DNA of 57,558 nucleotides from Nemertoderma westbladi (lineage: Eukaryota; Xenacoelomorpha; Nemertodermatida; Nemertodermatidae), in the NCBI GenBank assembly GCA_032718475.1, contig JAUCBJ010007880.1, forward strand, positions 1-57,558, read 5' to 3'. Both the position numbers and the translations under genes were made by a program. Below the pieces are notes generated by a model. The model was not told where the DNA came from, did not search any database, and saw only the letters and a program-made list of their open reading frames with translations. Every line of letters starts with the position of its first letter. Within the stretch, counting starts at the first letter, position 1. This document shows, piece after piece, positions 9,500-19,960 of the stretch.

Positions 9500-10658
9500 T
9501 AAATATAAAAATGGCGAATTAACAAATTAAGATTAAAATAAATATTATAATATGGGATTAGTAGGAAATGCGCCAATGAAAAAATGTGCAGCTAATAATA
9601 TATTACTGTAAAATTATTAAATTTTATTTTAAAATAGAACATTATTTTAACTCCTTCCATAGAAATGGCGTTAAACAATCTACTACATTATTCTCACACA
9701 TTTTACATTATTTTCACTCCTTTTACATTAATTTTCAATGCAAATTTAGCTATTGAATACATATAATGTGATTTGTAATTACAATTTAAATCTATACATC
9801 TGTAATGATATTCACATTCATATCAGCATAGGGGCAGCATTACATAATACTTCCGTCCACCCACAGATTTTTATACTAGCTAGTTTTTTTATAAATTTTT
9901 TAAAATGTTAACTTTTTTAGCTAATTAATTATTAAAAATTTTCTACCGTAGAATAAATTTTTTATTCTATAACTTATTTGGAAAAGGTTAAATAATTTAA
10001 TATACAAACTAAATGTTGATATTTTAAAGTCTTAAATTGTAGTTACAGTATTACTTTTATAATTATATATTATATATATAATATATAATTATATAATATA
10101 TATATTATATATTGCGCCGCAAACTTGCACCAATTACGCTTCTGTATTGAATTTTGGTATATGGCTGTTTGGTATAACCGGACAGACGATGCAGTCTGCA
10201 GGATAAAAAGACTAAATTAGATCCTGAAAAACTTGAGTTTGGTGAACCTAGCGAACATCTTATGCTTTTTAGGCGAATGTAAATCGTAAATAGGTGAATT
10301 TACTGTAGATCCCGGTTTTATTTACTTAGGCCTATATACCACAATAAATGCCGTTAATTGTCACCCCATGAGTTTATAGCTTTAATTAATATTATGCTCA
10401 TTTTATTTGTTTATTATAAAAATGGTTTATTGTTTATTGTTAGCCAGGGTGCCAAATAGAATTATAAATCGGTCACCAACGAATATATAATCTTTTTTTC
10501 TTTGCATGAAATACAAGAGATGATAGGATGATAAATAATATGTTACGAATTGGGGCTAGGAACGCTTGAATATAAACTGATAAACAAACGCCATTTCTAA
10601 TGAATTTTTGGTCTACAATACCCTTAACGCCTGCTTTGGCGTTAAGATAACATGCCTA
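9500..10658. other. AT-rich intergenic with a (TA)n palindrome
   Basis: No gene is seen. From about 10057 to 10113 an imperfect palindrome of TA repeats (ATATATAATATATAATT and its mirror) would form a long hairpin. The sequence AAACGCCATT occurs both here (about 10587) and just after the following LINE (about 11676), but not immediately at its ends. Confidence 0.5.
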
Positions 10659-11666
10659 CACAGAACCATTTGAAGTGTTATGGGGCGTCCTCCAAGGAGA
10701 CACACTTGCACCATTCTTGTTCATTATTGTGGTGGATTATGTTCTACGCATGTCCTTAGATCATTATAATGATGATGGGGTGAGGATAACTCCACCTACT
10801 GGCTCCAGAAGTCGAGGAAATCCTGCCAAGTACCTAACTGATCTAGACTTTGCTGATGACTTAGGTGTACTCTCAGAATCATTAGAGGGAGCCCAACGGC
10901 TCCTCAGCTCATTAGAACATGCTGCTTCTAGTGTTGGTCTTTTTATTAACTCCAGAAAGACCAAAATTCTGACAGTTAACTTTGAAAGTCCTCAGCAAGT
11001 CTCTGATCGGATGAGCATAAGCTCAAAGGATGATATGCTTGAGCATGTGGACGACTTCTGTTACCTGGGATCATGGATCCGGAAGTCAGGTGAGGACCTT
11101 CGAATACGTAAGGGAAAAGCATGGGCAGCCTTGAATAGGCTTTCCAGGATTTGGAAGTCACCGAGAATTAATCGGAAACTTAAGGTCCAATTATTTAAAG
11201 CAGCAGTAGTTCCAGTACTCCTCTACGGGAGTCCATGCTGGGCTCTAACTGCTGAGGACACCAAATCTCTGGATGGCACATTCACAAGAATGCTACGCCG
11301 GGTTCATTGTGTCAAGTACAATGCACACATCTCCAACCAGACACTATATAACATTGGAGGTGTCTCATTGGTTCCCCCAAGCTTGACACTAGAACAAAAT
11401 CGCCTCCGCTTTGCAGGACATTGCTTTCGCCGTGAGGACCAGCCAGTGCATAATCTTGTACTTTGGCAGCCTCATGGAGTGAATAAGCATGGTGGACAGC
11501 CCATGACTTTCTTGAGACGCATCTTAAAGGACACTGGCCTTAAAGATGCGGATGATCTAGCAAATGTCATGGGTGATAGGGAGTTGTGGCGGTGCAATTT
11601 TGTTGACAAGCCGGCACAGCATTCTTAAAAATGCAGCTGCAATGCAGCATGCCGATCCTAGTAATA
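10659..11666 (+). mobile_element. 5'-truncated RTE-like LINE copy
   Basis: The copy starts inside RT (ACACAGAACCATTTGAAGTG) and runs through the ORF end at 11628 and the 3' UTR to an (AGTA)n tail. It is nearly identical to the copies at 4283 and 55008, and so is recent. No convincing target duplication is visible at the two ends. Confidence 0.88.
10675..11628 (+). CDS. LINE reverse transcriptase, C-terminal 317 residues (truncated)
   Basis: The frame begins at WGVLQGDTLAPFLF (RT motif 4) and contains the catalytic box LDFADDLGVLSES, in which FADD holds two of the metal-binding aspartates. It continues with CYLGSWIRKSGEDL, then SRIWKSPRINRKLK, LLYGSPCWALTAEDTK and the C-terminal LRFAGHCFRREDQPVH. 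The N-terminal RT motifs and the endonuclease are missing, so it cannot be active. There is no internal stop. The overall organisation is closest to RTE/RTEX-type elements, but the clade assignment is tentative. Confidence 0.85.
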   Translation: MLWGVLQGDTLAPFLFIIVVDYVLRMSLDHYNDDGVRITPPTGSRSRGNPAKYLTDLDFADDLGVLSESLEGAQRLLSSLEHAASSVGLFINSRKTKILTVNFESPQQVSDRMSISSKDDMLEHVDDFCYLGSWIRKSGEDLRIRKGKAWAALNRLSRIWKSPRINRKLKVQLFKAAVVPVLLYGSPCWALTAEDTKSLDGTFTRMLRRVHCVKYNAHISNQTLYNIGGVSLVPPSLTLEQNRLRFAGHCFRREDQPVHNLVLWQPHGVNKHGGQPMTFLRRILKDTGLKDADDLANVMGDRELWRCNFVDKPAQHS

Positions 11667-11779
11667 GTAGTACCAAACGCCATTATATCCAGCAGAACGC
11701 CCTCATCTTTTATAGACAGGTCGTAAAAACGCCAATATACATATTTTGACATGGCGTATTAGGTATAACCAACATCTAT

Positions 11780-12692
11780 AAACATATGTACAGGTATATT
11801 ACATATGTACAGGTAGGTGTATATAACATATGTACATGTATATAACATATGTACAGGTATATAACATATGTACAGGTATATAGCATATGTACAGGTATAT
11901 AACATATGTACAGGTATATAAACATATGTACAGGTACATTACATATGTACAGGTATATAACATATGTACAGGTAGGTGTATATAACATATGTACATGTAT
12001 ATAACATATGTACAGGTATATAACATATGTACAGGTATATAGCATATGTACAGGTATATAACATATGTACAGGTATATAAACATATGTACAGGTACATTA
12101 CATATGTACAGGTATATAACATATGTAGAGGTATATAACATATGTACAGGTATATAGCATATGTACAGGTTTATAACATATTTACAGGTGTATATAACAT
12201 ATGTACAGGTATATAACATATGTACGTACAGGTATGTAACATATGTACAGGTTTATAACATATGTACAGGTATATAGCATATGTACAGGTATATAACATA
12301 TGTACAGGTATATAAACATATGTACAGGTATAATACATATGTACTGGTAGGTGTATATAAACATATGTACAGGTATATAACATATGTACAGGTATATAAC
12401 ATATGTACAGGTATATAACATATGTACAGGTATATAACATATGTGCCGGTATATAACATATGTACAGGTATATAACATATATACAGGTATATAACATATG
12501 TACAGGTATATAACATAACATATGTACAGGTATATAACATATGTACAGGTATATAACATATGTGCAGGTATATAACATATGTACAGGTATATAACATATC
12601 TACAGGTATATAACATATGTACAGGTATATAACATATGTACAGGTATAAAACATATGTACAGGTATATAACATATGTACAGGTAACATATGT
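11780..12692. repeat. 19-bp minisatellite, roughly 46 units
   Basis: The unit is CATATGTACAGGTATATAA. Variants with GGTACATT, GGTAGGTGTATATAA and TATAGC create a higher-order pattern: the AGGTAGGTGT variant recurs at 11811 and 11970 (159 bp apart), and a close form (TGGTAGGTGT) lies at about 12345. Because 19 is not a multiple of three and the minus strand lacks stops, all three minus frames stay open and give Tyr/Cys/Ile-rich artefact proteins of up to 186 codons. These are not genes. Confidence 0.95.
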
Positions 12693-13948
12693 ACAGGCAA
12701 CGGGACCTCCGGGGAATTGTGAATTAAATGCAATGGATTCATTCTTCCAAGATCTTAAATATGTGGCGAGACAAGTATTTTTAAATTTATAAAATCATTT
12801 ATTATTAAGGAAAAAGTATTATGTAATTTTATTCTTAAACTAATCAAAAGAAAGAGAAGAGATCTTTAGGGGCCTGTATTGTTTAATATTGCCAAATATT
12901 TCAACCCAAAATTGCAATTACAATGAAAAATAATTATTCTTTCAAAATAATTATGTAATAAAAATAAATAAAAATTCCACAAAAAATATTACATTTTGCT
13001 ATTTTCGCCGGGATAAAAAATCAATGGAATCCTATGGGTTACTTTTTCCCTAGGGAAAAAAGAGCTTTTTCTCCCGATTTTGGGGATTATTCGAGTCAAA
13101 AAGTAATAATTTAAGAATAAAAAATATAAAATATTTTTTACATTTAAAGAAAAAATGCAAATTATTTTTGGAAAATATTCTATACAGTAAAACGTTTGAA
13201 ATTGAAAAAAGTAATAAAACAAATTTATCTCGCTACCGATATCACACTTTGGTAATTTGCTTGCATATCATTATAGACTTATAGAATTAGAATATATATA
13301 TATTCAGCACCCCTTGATGTATAACTAAGCTCGTTCACATTCGGTTTGTAAGTTGTGAATCTCGGGGTCCGGTCAGCGGAAAGAAGCGTATGCTGAGTGT
13401 CTAGGAGTAGTCCAACTAGAATATTGTTGACTGGTAATTGTGTAGTTCTATGCGCCCCTAGCTGCAGTAACAAGACTTATAGTCGATGAGTTTTTAAGAT
13501 TACGGTGCGGGCGGGTTTTAATATCGAAACGATCTAGCTAGGATTACAATACAGGGATTTGTAATCTTAACAAGTTCTATAGATTATGTAACTTTATTAG
13601 AAAATGGAAACATTTCATGAGAGTGTAGTAGAGAAGGATGGTCCTTGACAACTCGGAACTTTTTTCCAGATTTCGTTGGTTTCATGTGTAAGAGCATGTG
13701 CAAGGTTGAAAAAAACCTTTTTAATAACACAGCAATTATTAATTTGAATAACACAGCCACAGTTTATCAAGCGCAGTTGATTGGCTAATATAAAATATAA
13801 ATATTGCAGTTATTTAAAATATAAAAAGTAATTAATGTAGCTAAGTAATTAATTGGATGTGTATTTTTGTGTTTTGAGAAGAACGGATTATAGGATAGCG
13901 GAAGGCTATGGAGGCATGTGGTTCAAGTTAATTTTCTAGAATTTTTAA
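12693..13948. other. Intergenic, no recognised feature
   Basis: AT-rich. A minus-strand frame at 13279-13473 (64 codons, containing SADRTPRFTTYKPNVNELSY) looks more protein-like than its surroundings, but I cannot assign it. It may be a fragment of a mobile element. Confidence 0.4.
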
Positions 13949-14730
13949 AGCCCGTTTCCGCGCCGCTTTTTTGACCTTTAAGGGGGGGGGGGGGGGGGGG
14001 GGGGGTATACCCCCCCATGAACCTTTTTTTAAAATGGCTGTCAAATAGTGTTAAATGATAAAATTGATATTTTGTCATGGTCAACAACTGTATGGAAGGC
14101 CAAATAGCCTTTATAGTAAAATTTGAAAATTTGTAGCCTCCCCCTAGCGGCTGGCGGCGGAATTAAAGATTTCACTAAAATTGCTACTAGTCCCTCAATT
14201 TTGATCCAAATTTCTTGAAACCAACTTTTTTGGACTCAGCGTGATCGACTCTACAAAAGTTATCTTATAGAATTTTTAATTAGCCATTTTTATTTTAATT
14301 AATTAATTTAATTAATTAATTATCATATTTTTAATTAAAATTGGCTAATTATAAAAAATGGTAATATTTATCAAAATTCCATAAGATAAATTTTAAAGAG
14401 CTTCCAAAGCTCGTTCGAATGAGCCATAAAAGAAGAAAATTGGTTGAAAAATGACGGAGGAGTAGTAATTTGAAAATAAAAAATGTCATTCCGAGAAAAT
14501 GCCCTTCAAAGTTTAAACCGTCCCGCCAAAATTGGCTGTCTGTGTTCTGCTTGGTTAATTATTTCTGGCACGAATGATGCACACCAACAAGATGAAATGT
14601 TCATTACGGGGGTTTTCGGGGTCGCTGATTTCATTTCCGATGTCAGTTTCCTTTTAGTTAAAATAATTTCTAGAAATTCATTGCTTCAAGATGAATCTGA
14701 GAAATAAAAAAGCAGCGCGGAAACGGGCCT
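13949..14730. mobile_element. Foldback MITE with TAA target duplication (Harbinger-like)
   Basis: The ends are inverted repeats: AGCCCGTTTCCGCGCCGC at the left and the complement of AGGCCCGTTTCCGCGCTGC at the right. They are flanked by TAA at 13946-13948 and 14731-14733. The interior is also an imperfect palindrome: the half around TTATCTTATAGAATTTTTAA (about 14258) mirrors CAAAATTCCATAAGATAA (about 14374), meeting at an AATTAATT centre. It encodes no transposase. A 3-bp TAA/TTA duplication is typical of PIF/Harbinger, so the class is inferred from that alone. A G24/C7 hairpin sits close to the left end. Confidence 0.75.
13982..14016. repeat. G24 / C7 homopolymer hairpin inside the MITE
   Basis: Twenty-four G, then TATA, then seven C. 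It resembles the structure at 1241-1279. It lies about 30 bp inside the left terminal repeat, and the right arm has no counterpart, so it arose after the element formed or has been lost from the other arm. Confidence 0.75.
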
Positions 14731-14836
14731 TAACTCATTCTATTAACAAATAAATACTAGTTTTATTAGTTGGTAATTGTGAAATCAAAGAGGCGTACAT
14801 GGGTTACATTAATTGATTGTTTTAACTTTTTTACAG

Positions 14837-14954
14837 CGAACAATACGCGTTGGATAGTTTCGCACTACAGGCGCAGAAAATAAGCCCTATCGACCTTGTC
14901 AACAGTAGAGACAGGGTGGGGAAACTTAAATCAAATCCCATCTCGGCGAATTAA
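14837..14954 (+). CDS. Possible terminal coding exon, gene unknown
   Basis: A strong acceptor (TTTTAACTTTTTTACAG, ending at 14836) precedes 39 open codons. They read EQYALDSFALQAQKISPIDL, then VNSRDRVGKLKSNPISAN and TAA. The stretch is richer in GC than its flanks and has a balanced amino-acid composition, which suggests real coding sequence. No upstream exon could be linked: the flank to the left is the foldback MITE. I do not recognise the protein. It may be the last exon of a plus-strand gene lying to the left, or a relic. Confidence 0.33.
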
Positions 14955-15478
14955 TATTATCTTCTCAGTGTTAAATTATCAATTTAGGGATAGGAGCAGG
15001 TTACAGTGGCACGTTATTCTAACCAAAATGCAGGTACCCATGCCATAAATATTTGCTACACTATTTATTTTAGTTACTAAGAGATTTATATTGTATAGTA
15101 ACCAATGAACATTTGGTGCTGCATTAGTGACGTCACTAATTTAGTTTTTCAAAACGGCCTCATTTTCTGAGGTTGCTATATTGTGCGTTTTAAAATCGCT
15201 CTAGTTTAGCCAATTAGCTCAACCAATGCAACATTTTGAAGTAAAATATTTTCACATGCCCTTTCACATAAAACCAACGAAAACTCGAAAAAAATTTCCG
15301 AGTCGCCAACCCCATTCCACCCGCTCTATAAATTTCTTAATTATATTATACATTATACATCCTGCTCTACCTAACCGGTACCTCTTTAAGTCTTGAGGTA
15401 TAAAATATTTCTATTTATTGAATAATAATTAGGCCTTTCTATCACCATTAATAATTTTTGTAGAACCCATTAATATCA
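14955..15478. other. Intergenic, with partial copy of the 68-bp repeat
   Basis: At about 14990-15035 the sequence GGAGCAGGTTACAGTGGC followed by TTCTAACCAAAA is a minus-strand partial copy of the 68-bp unit. The last 65 bases are the 3' UTR of the SHIPPO-repeat gene. Nothing else is seen. Confidence 0.6.
15414..15419 (-). terminator. Poly(A) signal AATAAA for the SHIPPO-repeat gene
   Basis: TTTATT on the plus strand reads AATAAA on the minus strand, about 60 bases after the stop codon at 15479-15481. Confidence 0.6.
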
Positions 15479-16342
15479 TCAATGAATCGTAAAAGGACCG
15501 AGTTCGTGGCTTTTTTCCCTTCGACCACCGATTATAGTGAAGGCGGGATGATGTCGGTTCACCTTCCTCGGTCGATAGAACGCCGGTCCCGGGGTACTCT
15601 CCGGTTGGGAACCGAACGCGTAGTACGGATTCGTTGATGTACGTTCCCCGGCGTGGAACGAAGGTCCTCGTCTCAGTACGAGCGGGTCGGCTCGTTCCCT
15701 TCGATAGACGTTGGGCGCCGGTTCCAATTCGCTGTGAGCCCGACGGAACGCTATATCGGGCCGAGGCGACGCGTTGATCGTGAACTGGGGGTGGTTGGGT
15801 TTAATCGAGGATATTCTTCCGGGGCTCAGCGCGTTTATCTCTAGGTACTGGTTTGGTGATGGCCAATCAGCATCGTCATATCTAGTCTTTGTTGTGAATA
15901 AATCGTGCGGCGAACGGTAATATAAGGTTTCCCATGATGTTCGCCCTCCTCCTTCCTTATCTTTCCTCGCTGTCGCCATGGTAATAAAGGGGGTGTTTTT
16001 TCGGAAAGACACGAAGGATATTTTCGGGTCGTACGCGGTGGGTGAAGGGACTCGATATCGTTGGTTGTGACGTCCGTCTGACGTCACTACGTAGTGTGAT
16101 CCCGCCGGTGTGCGTTCCGTCTGACGGGTTTGTACTCGTATGGTGGGAGGCATATGCGAAACTTTGTTGGTTGGTTTTTTTAATTTTGTGGGTCTTTTAG
16201 TAAAACTTCGGTACAATTCCTCGACTTGTAATCGCGTCATCTTCCTCGGATCGACCATAATTGACGGCACATTCGATGTCGTCACTTCATTTACCTCGGG
16301 AATATTAATGTTTACATTGCGTAGTTTATTGGAAGACGTCAT
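15479..16342 (-). CDS. SHIPPO-repeat (ODF3/CIMAP/STPG-type) ciliary microtubule protein
   Basis: The product has 287 residues, is basic and Pro/Arg-rich, with no signal peptide or membrane segment. It carries spaced P-x-P-x-x-Y (STPGR/SHIPPO) motifs: PSPTAY at 99, PSPNQY at 161, PAPNVY at 208 and the canonical TPGPAFY at 250. Several are followed by FTI/FTM-type strands (PQFTI, PAFTI). Proteins of this family bind microtubules in cilia and sperm flagella, several as microtubule inner proteins. Length is close to ODF3 (about 250). The gene is a single open frame and lies divergent to the C12orf56-like gene, with 680 bp between their starts. Which paralogue it is cannot be decided by eye. Confidence 0.82.
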   Translation of the reverse strand: MTSSNKLRNVNINIPEVNEVTTSNVPSIMVDPRKMTRLQVEELYRSFTKRPTKLKKPTNKVSHMPPTIRVQTRQTERTPAGSHYVVTSDGRHNQRYRVPSPTAYDPKISFVSFRKNTPFITMATARKDKEGGGRTSWETLYYRSPHDLFTTKTRYDDADWPSPNQYLEINALSPGRISSIKPNHPQFTINASPRPDIAFRRAHSELEPAPNVYRRERADPLVLRRGPSFHAGERTSTNPYYAFGSQPESTPGPAFYRPRKVNRHHPAFTIIGGRREKSHELGPFTIH

Positions 16343-17023
16343 AGCCTTTATTGGCTTAATTACAACTTAATGGGGCTAATAAAACTGTAAAAGTAAACAG
16401 AAATTCAATATACAGTACAACTTATTATTTCATTTTTTTTATACACAACTAAAACCAAAAGGAATTGGTTGCTATTTACAAATACAAGAAAATGTAAACG
16501 TTGTTAGGGAAATAACTAGGCAACGTCCAATCAATGTTATCCTTTGAACATCCGTTAAGAATCAACATGCAGATACTTCAGTACAGCAGTAGGCCTACTG
16601 CAGTACTGGATCAATTTATATACCAACTCATTGCATCTTTTGCCGGTCTTGGTAGGTAGGCCAACTAACAGAGTCTGTGTTGTGTTATCTGTATCTCATT
16701 TCACAACGCCGGATGCCATAATTGTCTCATTATCGCCGGCGCCGCCTATTACGGTAATACAGTATACCTGTACCGGTAGGCCTACTGCTAATTGACTAAT
16801 GATAACTTAACAGTCCGTTACTAGTACCAGAGTACCGTACCGGACCGGAACCTTTTGTCGGTGACCGATTAAGTCCGGTATTAATAATTCACAATAAATA
16901 CGGTAACTTTTAAGTTTGTCAAGATTTGTACTTTCCGTAGTTGGGTAGTGGTACGGTACAGCCTACCGGTAGTTTGGTAAGTTTAGTTTGCATCGATGCA
17001 ACTCCAGATTGACAGTCTTCACT
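16343..17023. promoter_or_regulatory. Divergent intergenic region between two genes
   Basis: This 680-bp spacer must hold the promoters of the SHIPPO-repeat gene (leftward) and the C12orf56-like gene (rightward). Its right half is rich in ACCGGT and AGGCCT palindromes (16560-16975). I found no full RFX X-box, only a half-site-like AGGCAAC near 16520. The role as a promoter is inferred from gene orientation only. Confidence 0.45.
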
Positions 17024-17272
17024 ATGTCTAAAGATGGACTGAATTTTATGACTCAACGTAACAGCAAACTCGATTCGTTCCTTAAACGATCTCTCGATCT
17101 CAATAAATTCGAGAAAATCCGCGCTTACGATTCGTGCATTGTTAATTCTACCAAAGAAACCAAGGCCTTTAAATATGTAATTATAAGCGACGATGCGATC
17201 ATGCTAACAGAAAATCCACCTAAAACAATAACTGTAGTTGTACCAATGATTGATATTGTTACAATCGATCTG
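17024..17272 (+). CDS. C12orf56: C12orf56-like protein, exon 1
   Basis: Exon 1 encodes 83 residues starting MSKDGLNFMTQ. It contains the family block KLDSFLKR, then FEKIRAYDSCIV, FKYVIISDDAIMLTENPPK and IVTIDL. This matches the N-terminus of vertebrate C12orf56, a conserved animal protein of unknown function. I chose the ATG at 17024 rather than the in-frame one at 16988 because it gives an N-terminus of the family's length. The donor CTG|GTGAGT at 17272/17273 is in phase 0. Five exons (17024-17272, 17614-18146, 19084-19234, 19355-19452, 19640-19787) join without a frame break for 393 codons. They cover roughly the first half of the family protein, and the remaining exons were not found. Confidence 0.9.
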
Positions 17273-17613
17273 GTGAGTTTGTGTCCGCGTCTGCTTTGAT
17301 TATCATCAAGCAAATTGAGACTCTAGGATTCTACATATTATTGTTGGTGCTTCTCTACAATTATGACCAGTGTGTGGTGCTAAATATGAAAATTTAATTG
17401 AAGAAACTACTTATTACTGAAGCCGTACTGCCATAGTATATTTTTTCATAATTAATTAATGAACATGTTTTTTAATAATTTTTTTTTCAATATACATTTT
17501 ACCCGGTAGTAATAAATATCAAACTCAACATAATTTAACTACCGGTACTTTAGTTTTGTTCCATTCTGACTGTAGTTACTACAGTTACATACACATGTCA
17601 TTGTTTTATTTAG

Positions 17614-18146
17614 ATTCCTGATTACCCGGAGTTCTTCGTAGGGGACCTCAAAGAAAATTCCCAGCATATTAAAGTTACGTACAAAGTAAAAGTTCGCAAG
17701 AAGAAAGGTGCAGGTGGCGGAAAGGCAGCCAAATGCGCCCCGTACGGTAATACCAAAAAACAGACGAGCGAACCCACCAACACATCGTTACAGGTCGCCC
17801 AATCGGAGATTAGTAGAAGCACCGGGAATCTTCGAACCGCGGGCCACTCCTCGGGTAAATCGTTGACATGGACCCAGGACCACCGGCCCTGCTCGCCTAT
17901 CGTGGTGGACGCGGACGCGCCTCGCTACGCCGCACACAGCCCCAGCCTGATCCGACGGGTTTACCGAGCGGGCGACGCTCTCTCCGACTCCCTCACCGGC
18001 CCCGCTATCCGCCAACTCAGGTCCCGCACCCCGCCCCCTACAGCCGCCCTACAAACGGACAGACCTCCGCCCCCTATAGTCCCGCTTATCGACGTCTCCG
18101 GTGTCTCGGAATCTACTTTTCGAGACTCCGGATTGGCTTCCTCAAG
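17614..18146 (+). CDS. C12orf56: C12orf56-like protein, exon 2
   Basis: The acceptor TTTTATTTAG precedes IPDYPEFFVGDLKENSQHIK, which continues the conserved IDL|xxDYPEF junction of the family. The rest of the 533-bp exon is a variable linker: a basic stretch (VRKKKGAGGG), then a Pro/Arg/Ser-rich segment. This exon is strikingly GC-rich compared with everything around it. The donor TCAAG|GTGAGA at 18146/18147 leaves two bases of a codon. Confidence 0.88.
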
Positions 18147-19083
18147 GTGAGATAATTTGATAATTATAAAATTAGATAAAATTACCAAAGAATATAAGGA
18201 GAGGGAGAGGGGGCGGATTGACGCCATCAAAAACTAAACCATGTCCATGGGGAAAGCGACCCAAATGACAGGTTAATATAACGATCTATAATGTAATGAG
18301 CTGTTGACTTTCGTTTATTGTTTTGGTTAGAATAACTTTAACCTTTCCTTTAATTGATTTGCATATCAATACCCCCCAGTATTATCTAACAACCAATGTA
18401 AGTCACCATTACAATAATAATATGTTCCTTATATTTATTTATATTCCTCAATCGGTAACTACACTAATCTAACTACACTTATAGTTAAAACTAACTACAC
18501 TAATCTACATCCGATTGAAAATTGTCAATATGTATTCGATTGAGTTCTTATTTATAGAGCATTAGAGTATTTATTAATGCCTTAAAATTTATGTTGAATT
18601 TTCATAGCTATGCACTATATGTAATTTTAATTTGAACTGATTATTTAATTTCCGAGATCGATTTGTCTGTGACAGACTGAAATTAAAGACAGGCCAACGA
18701 CGGACAGTCAATTTGACAGGATGATCTATTGAAGAGGTACCTTTATTTGTTACATTAGGCCATCGTATCAGAGCTCTAGTGATATAGTCAGTCGTAAACG
18801 CTGCAAAGTAATCATTAACTTTGTAACAATAAGAACTTATCTCGAATCAACTCCTTTGACGATATCCATTATTTCCAAAGTGTAAGACTATTTAATATAT
18901 CTTATAGTTGCTACAGTAAATGCAATTAATTACATAAAAGGGATCATCAATTTGATTATTGATACATTACAATATTCAAGTTATTAATTATGTATTAATT
19001 GGTATGTAATCTCATCTAGAAACCTGTACATTGAGTGGTTTCCTTACTTCTTCATTATTTATATATAATATTAATGTGATTAG
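18147..19083. other. Intron 2 of the C12orf56-like gene, with repeats
   Basis: A single copy of the 68-bp repeat's leading part lies at 18311-18360 (CGTTTATTGTTTTGGTTAGA). From about 18776 to 19005 the sequence resembles 22236-22450 (for example GCAATTAATTRCATAAAA with matching flanks). It is a dispersed repeat of unknown type. Confidence 0.6.
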
Positions 19084-19234
19084 GTCGATGGTTGACTTGA
19101 GAGACACTGACAATGACGAAGAAGCTGATGCAGTAGAAGTTAAAGTGAAGCTTGAAGAATTACATTTATATCTAATGAAACTTAGTTCCTCTATATTGTT
19201 ACATCTACGGAGTTCTAGAGATAATTGTCTTATT
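19084..19234 (+). CDS. C12orf56: C12orf56-like protein, exon 3
   Basis: The acceptor GTGATTAG precedes a single base that completes the codon split at exon 2. The exon encodes an acidic segment (DTDNDEEADAVEV) and then ELHLYLMKLSSSILLHLRSS, the conserved ELHLY...SSIxLHLxSS block of the family. The donor ATT|GTAAGT at 19234/19235 is in phase 0. Confidence 0.9.
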
Positions 19235-19354
19235 GTAAGTTTATTATTGTTATTATTCAGGGTTATTTCTTAAATCGCCATAAATGGTTTATCGATTCTA
19301 TTTGACCCAAATTTTATTTGCTCATTCAATAAATTCACCAACGCTACATTTCAG

Positions 19355-19452
19355 AGAGAAACTTTATCGTGCAGTAAAGACGAACCCAGTCACATTTACA
19401 AACCTGGAACTCAACCACTCACCGACGAGTTGGCTAGCTATACCGTACATGG
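19355..19452 (+). CDS. C12orf56: C12orf56-like protein, exon 4
   Basis: The acceptor CTACATTTCAG precedes RETLSCSKDEPSHIYKPGTQ. It matches the short, less conserved segment that follows the LHLxSS block in the family. The donor CATGG|GTAAGG at 19452/19453 leaves two bases of a glycine codon. Confidence 0.78.
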
Positions 19453-19639
19453 GTAAGGAAAAAAATACTAATAAATAAATAACTGTGTTACATTCGGAAC
19501 CACCACTCTAACAAACACCCCCTCCCACCCTTACCGGCCCCAGGGTACTGAAATTAAGTATTCCAATAGCAGTAGCCACCCTCTGCTCCCCTCTGCCTTA
19601 CACAACGAATAATTATATATGTTTTGTAATCCTTTCCAG

Positions 19640-19787
19640 CGAAGCCATGGAACAGCTGTTCAACCAGCTGAAAAACGACATAACGAACCCCCACAATACA
19701 GTGGAGAGTTCCTATCAGCTGATAACAGAGTTACAAACCGCCTGCTCTAGAAACTTTTCCTTGAAGAAACTATTCTGGAGAACACAG
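19640..19787 (+). CDS. C12orf56: C12orf56-like protein, exon 5 (last one found)
   Basis: The acceptor TCCTTTCCAG precedes EAMEQLFNQLKND, a variable stretch, and then LITELQTACSRNFSLKKLFW. The LKxLFWxT end is a strongly conserved block of the family. The donor ACACAG|GTGAGA at 19787/19788 is in phase 0, so the gene should continue. The family's C-terminal half is not visible in the next 4 kb, which consists of repeats followed by a transposon nest. Confidence 0.9.
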
Positions 19788-19849
19788 GTGAGAGTTGTGT
19801 GCATTTTTTTTATATTTTGTAATGTTGAAGGCTGTTTGGTACGATATAA

Positions 19850-19960
19850 CTGGTATGAAGTGCTGGACAAATGGGACATGGATTCGAACCAGGCACACCT
19901 ACACACTGGGCCATCAACCTATAATTGGACGGCAATGCACGAGTTACCTTCCAAAGACTA
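19850..19960 (-). mobile_element. tRNA-derived SINE fragment
   Basis: On the minus strand, GGTTCGAATCC is a perfect RNA polymerase III B box. It is preceded by TATAGGTTGATGGCCCAGTG, which resembles an A box. The sequence does not fold as a complete tRNA and has no anticodon arm I can define. It lies just after exon 5 of the C12orf56-like gene. Confidence 0.5.

Noticed and set aside
11780-12692. Regular repeat array as a possible CRISPR
   Set aside because: Units are head-to-tail without unique spacers, and the window is eukaryotic.
11776-12742. Several long minus-strand reading frames (up to 186 codons) rich in Tyr, Cys and Ile
   Set aside because: They are the 19-bp minisatellite read in three frames; the peptide repeats exactly with the DNA unit and has no other coding sign.
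14483-14707. 74-codon plus-strand frame inside the foldback MITE
   Set aside because: Lies in the palindromic arm of a nonautonomous element, with no transposase motif.
16500-16530. RFX X-box in the divergent promoter
   Set aside because: Only a half-site-like AGGCAAC is present; the other half does not fit the consensus.
17788-18155. Several overlapping frames on both strands within the C12orf56-like exon 2
   Set aside because: The exon is GC-rich, which keeps all frames open by chance; only the frame that joins exons 1 and 3 in phase is kept.
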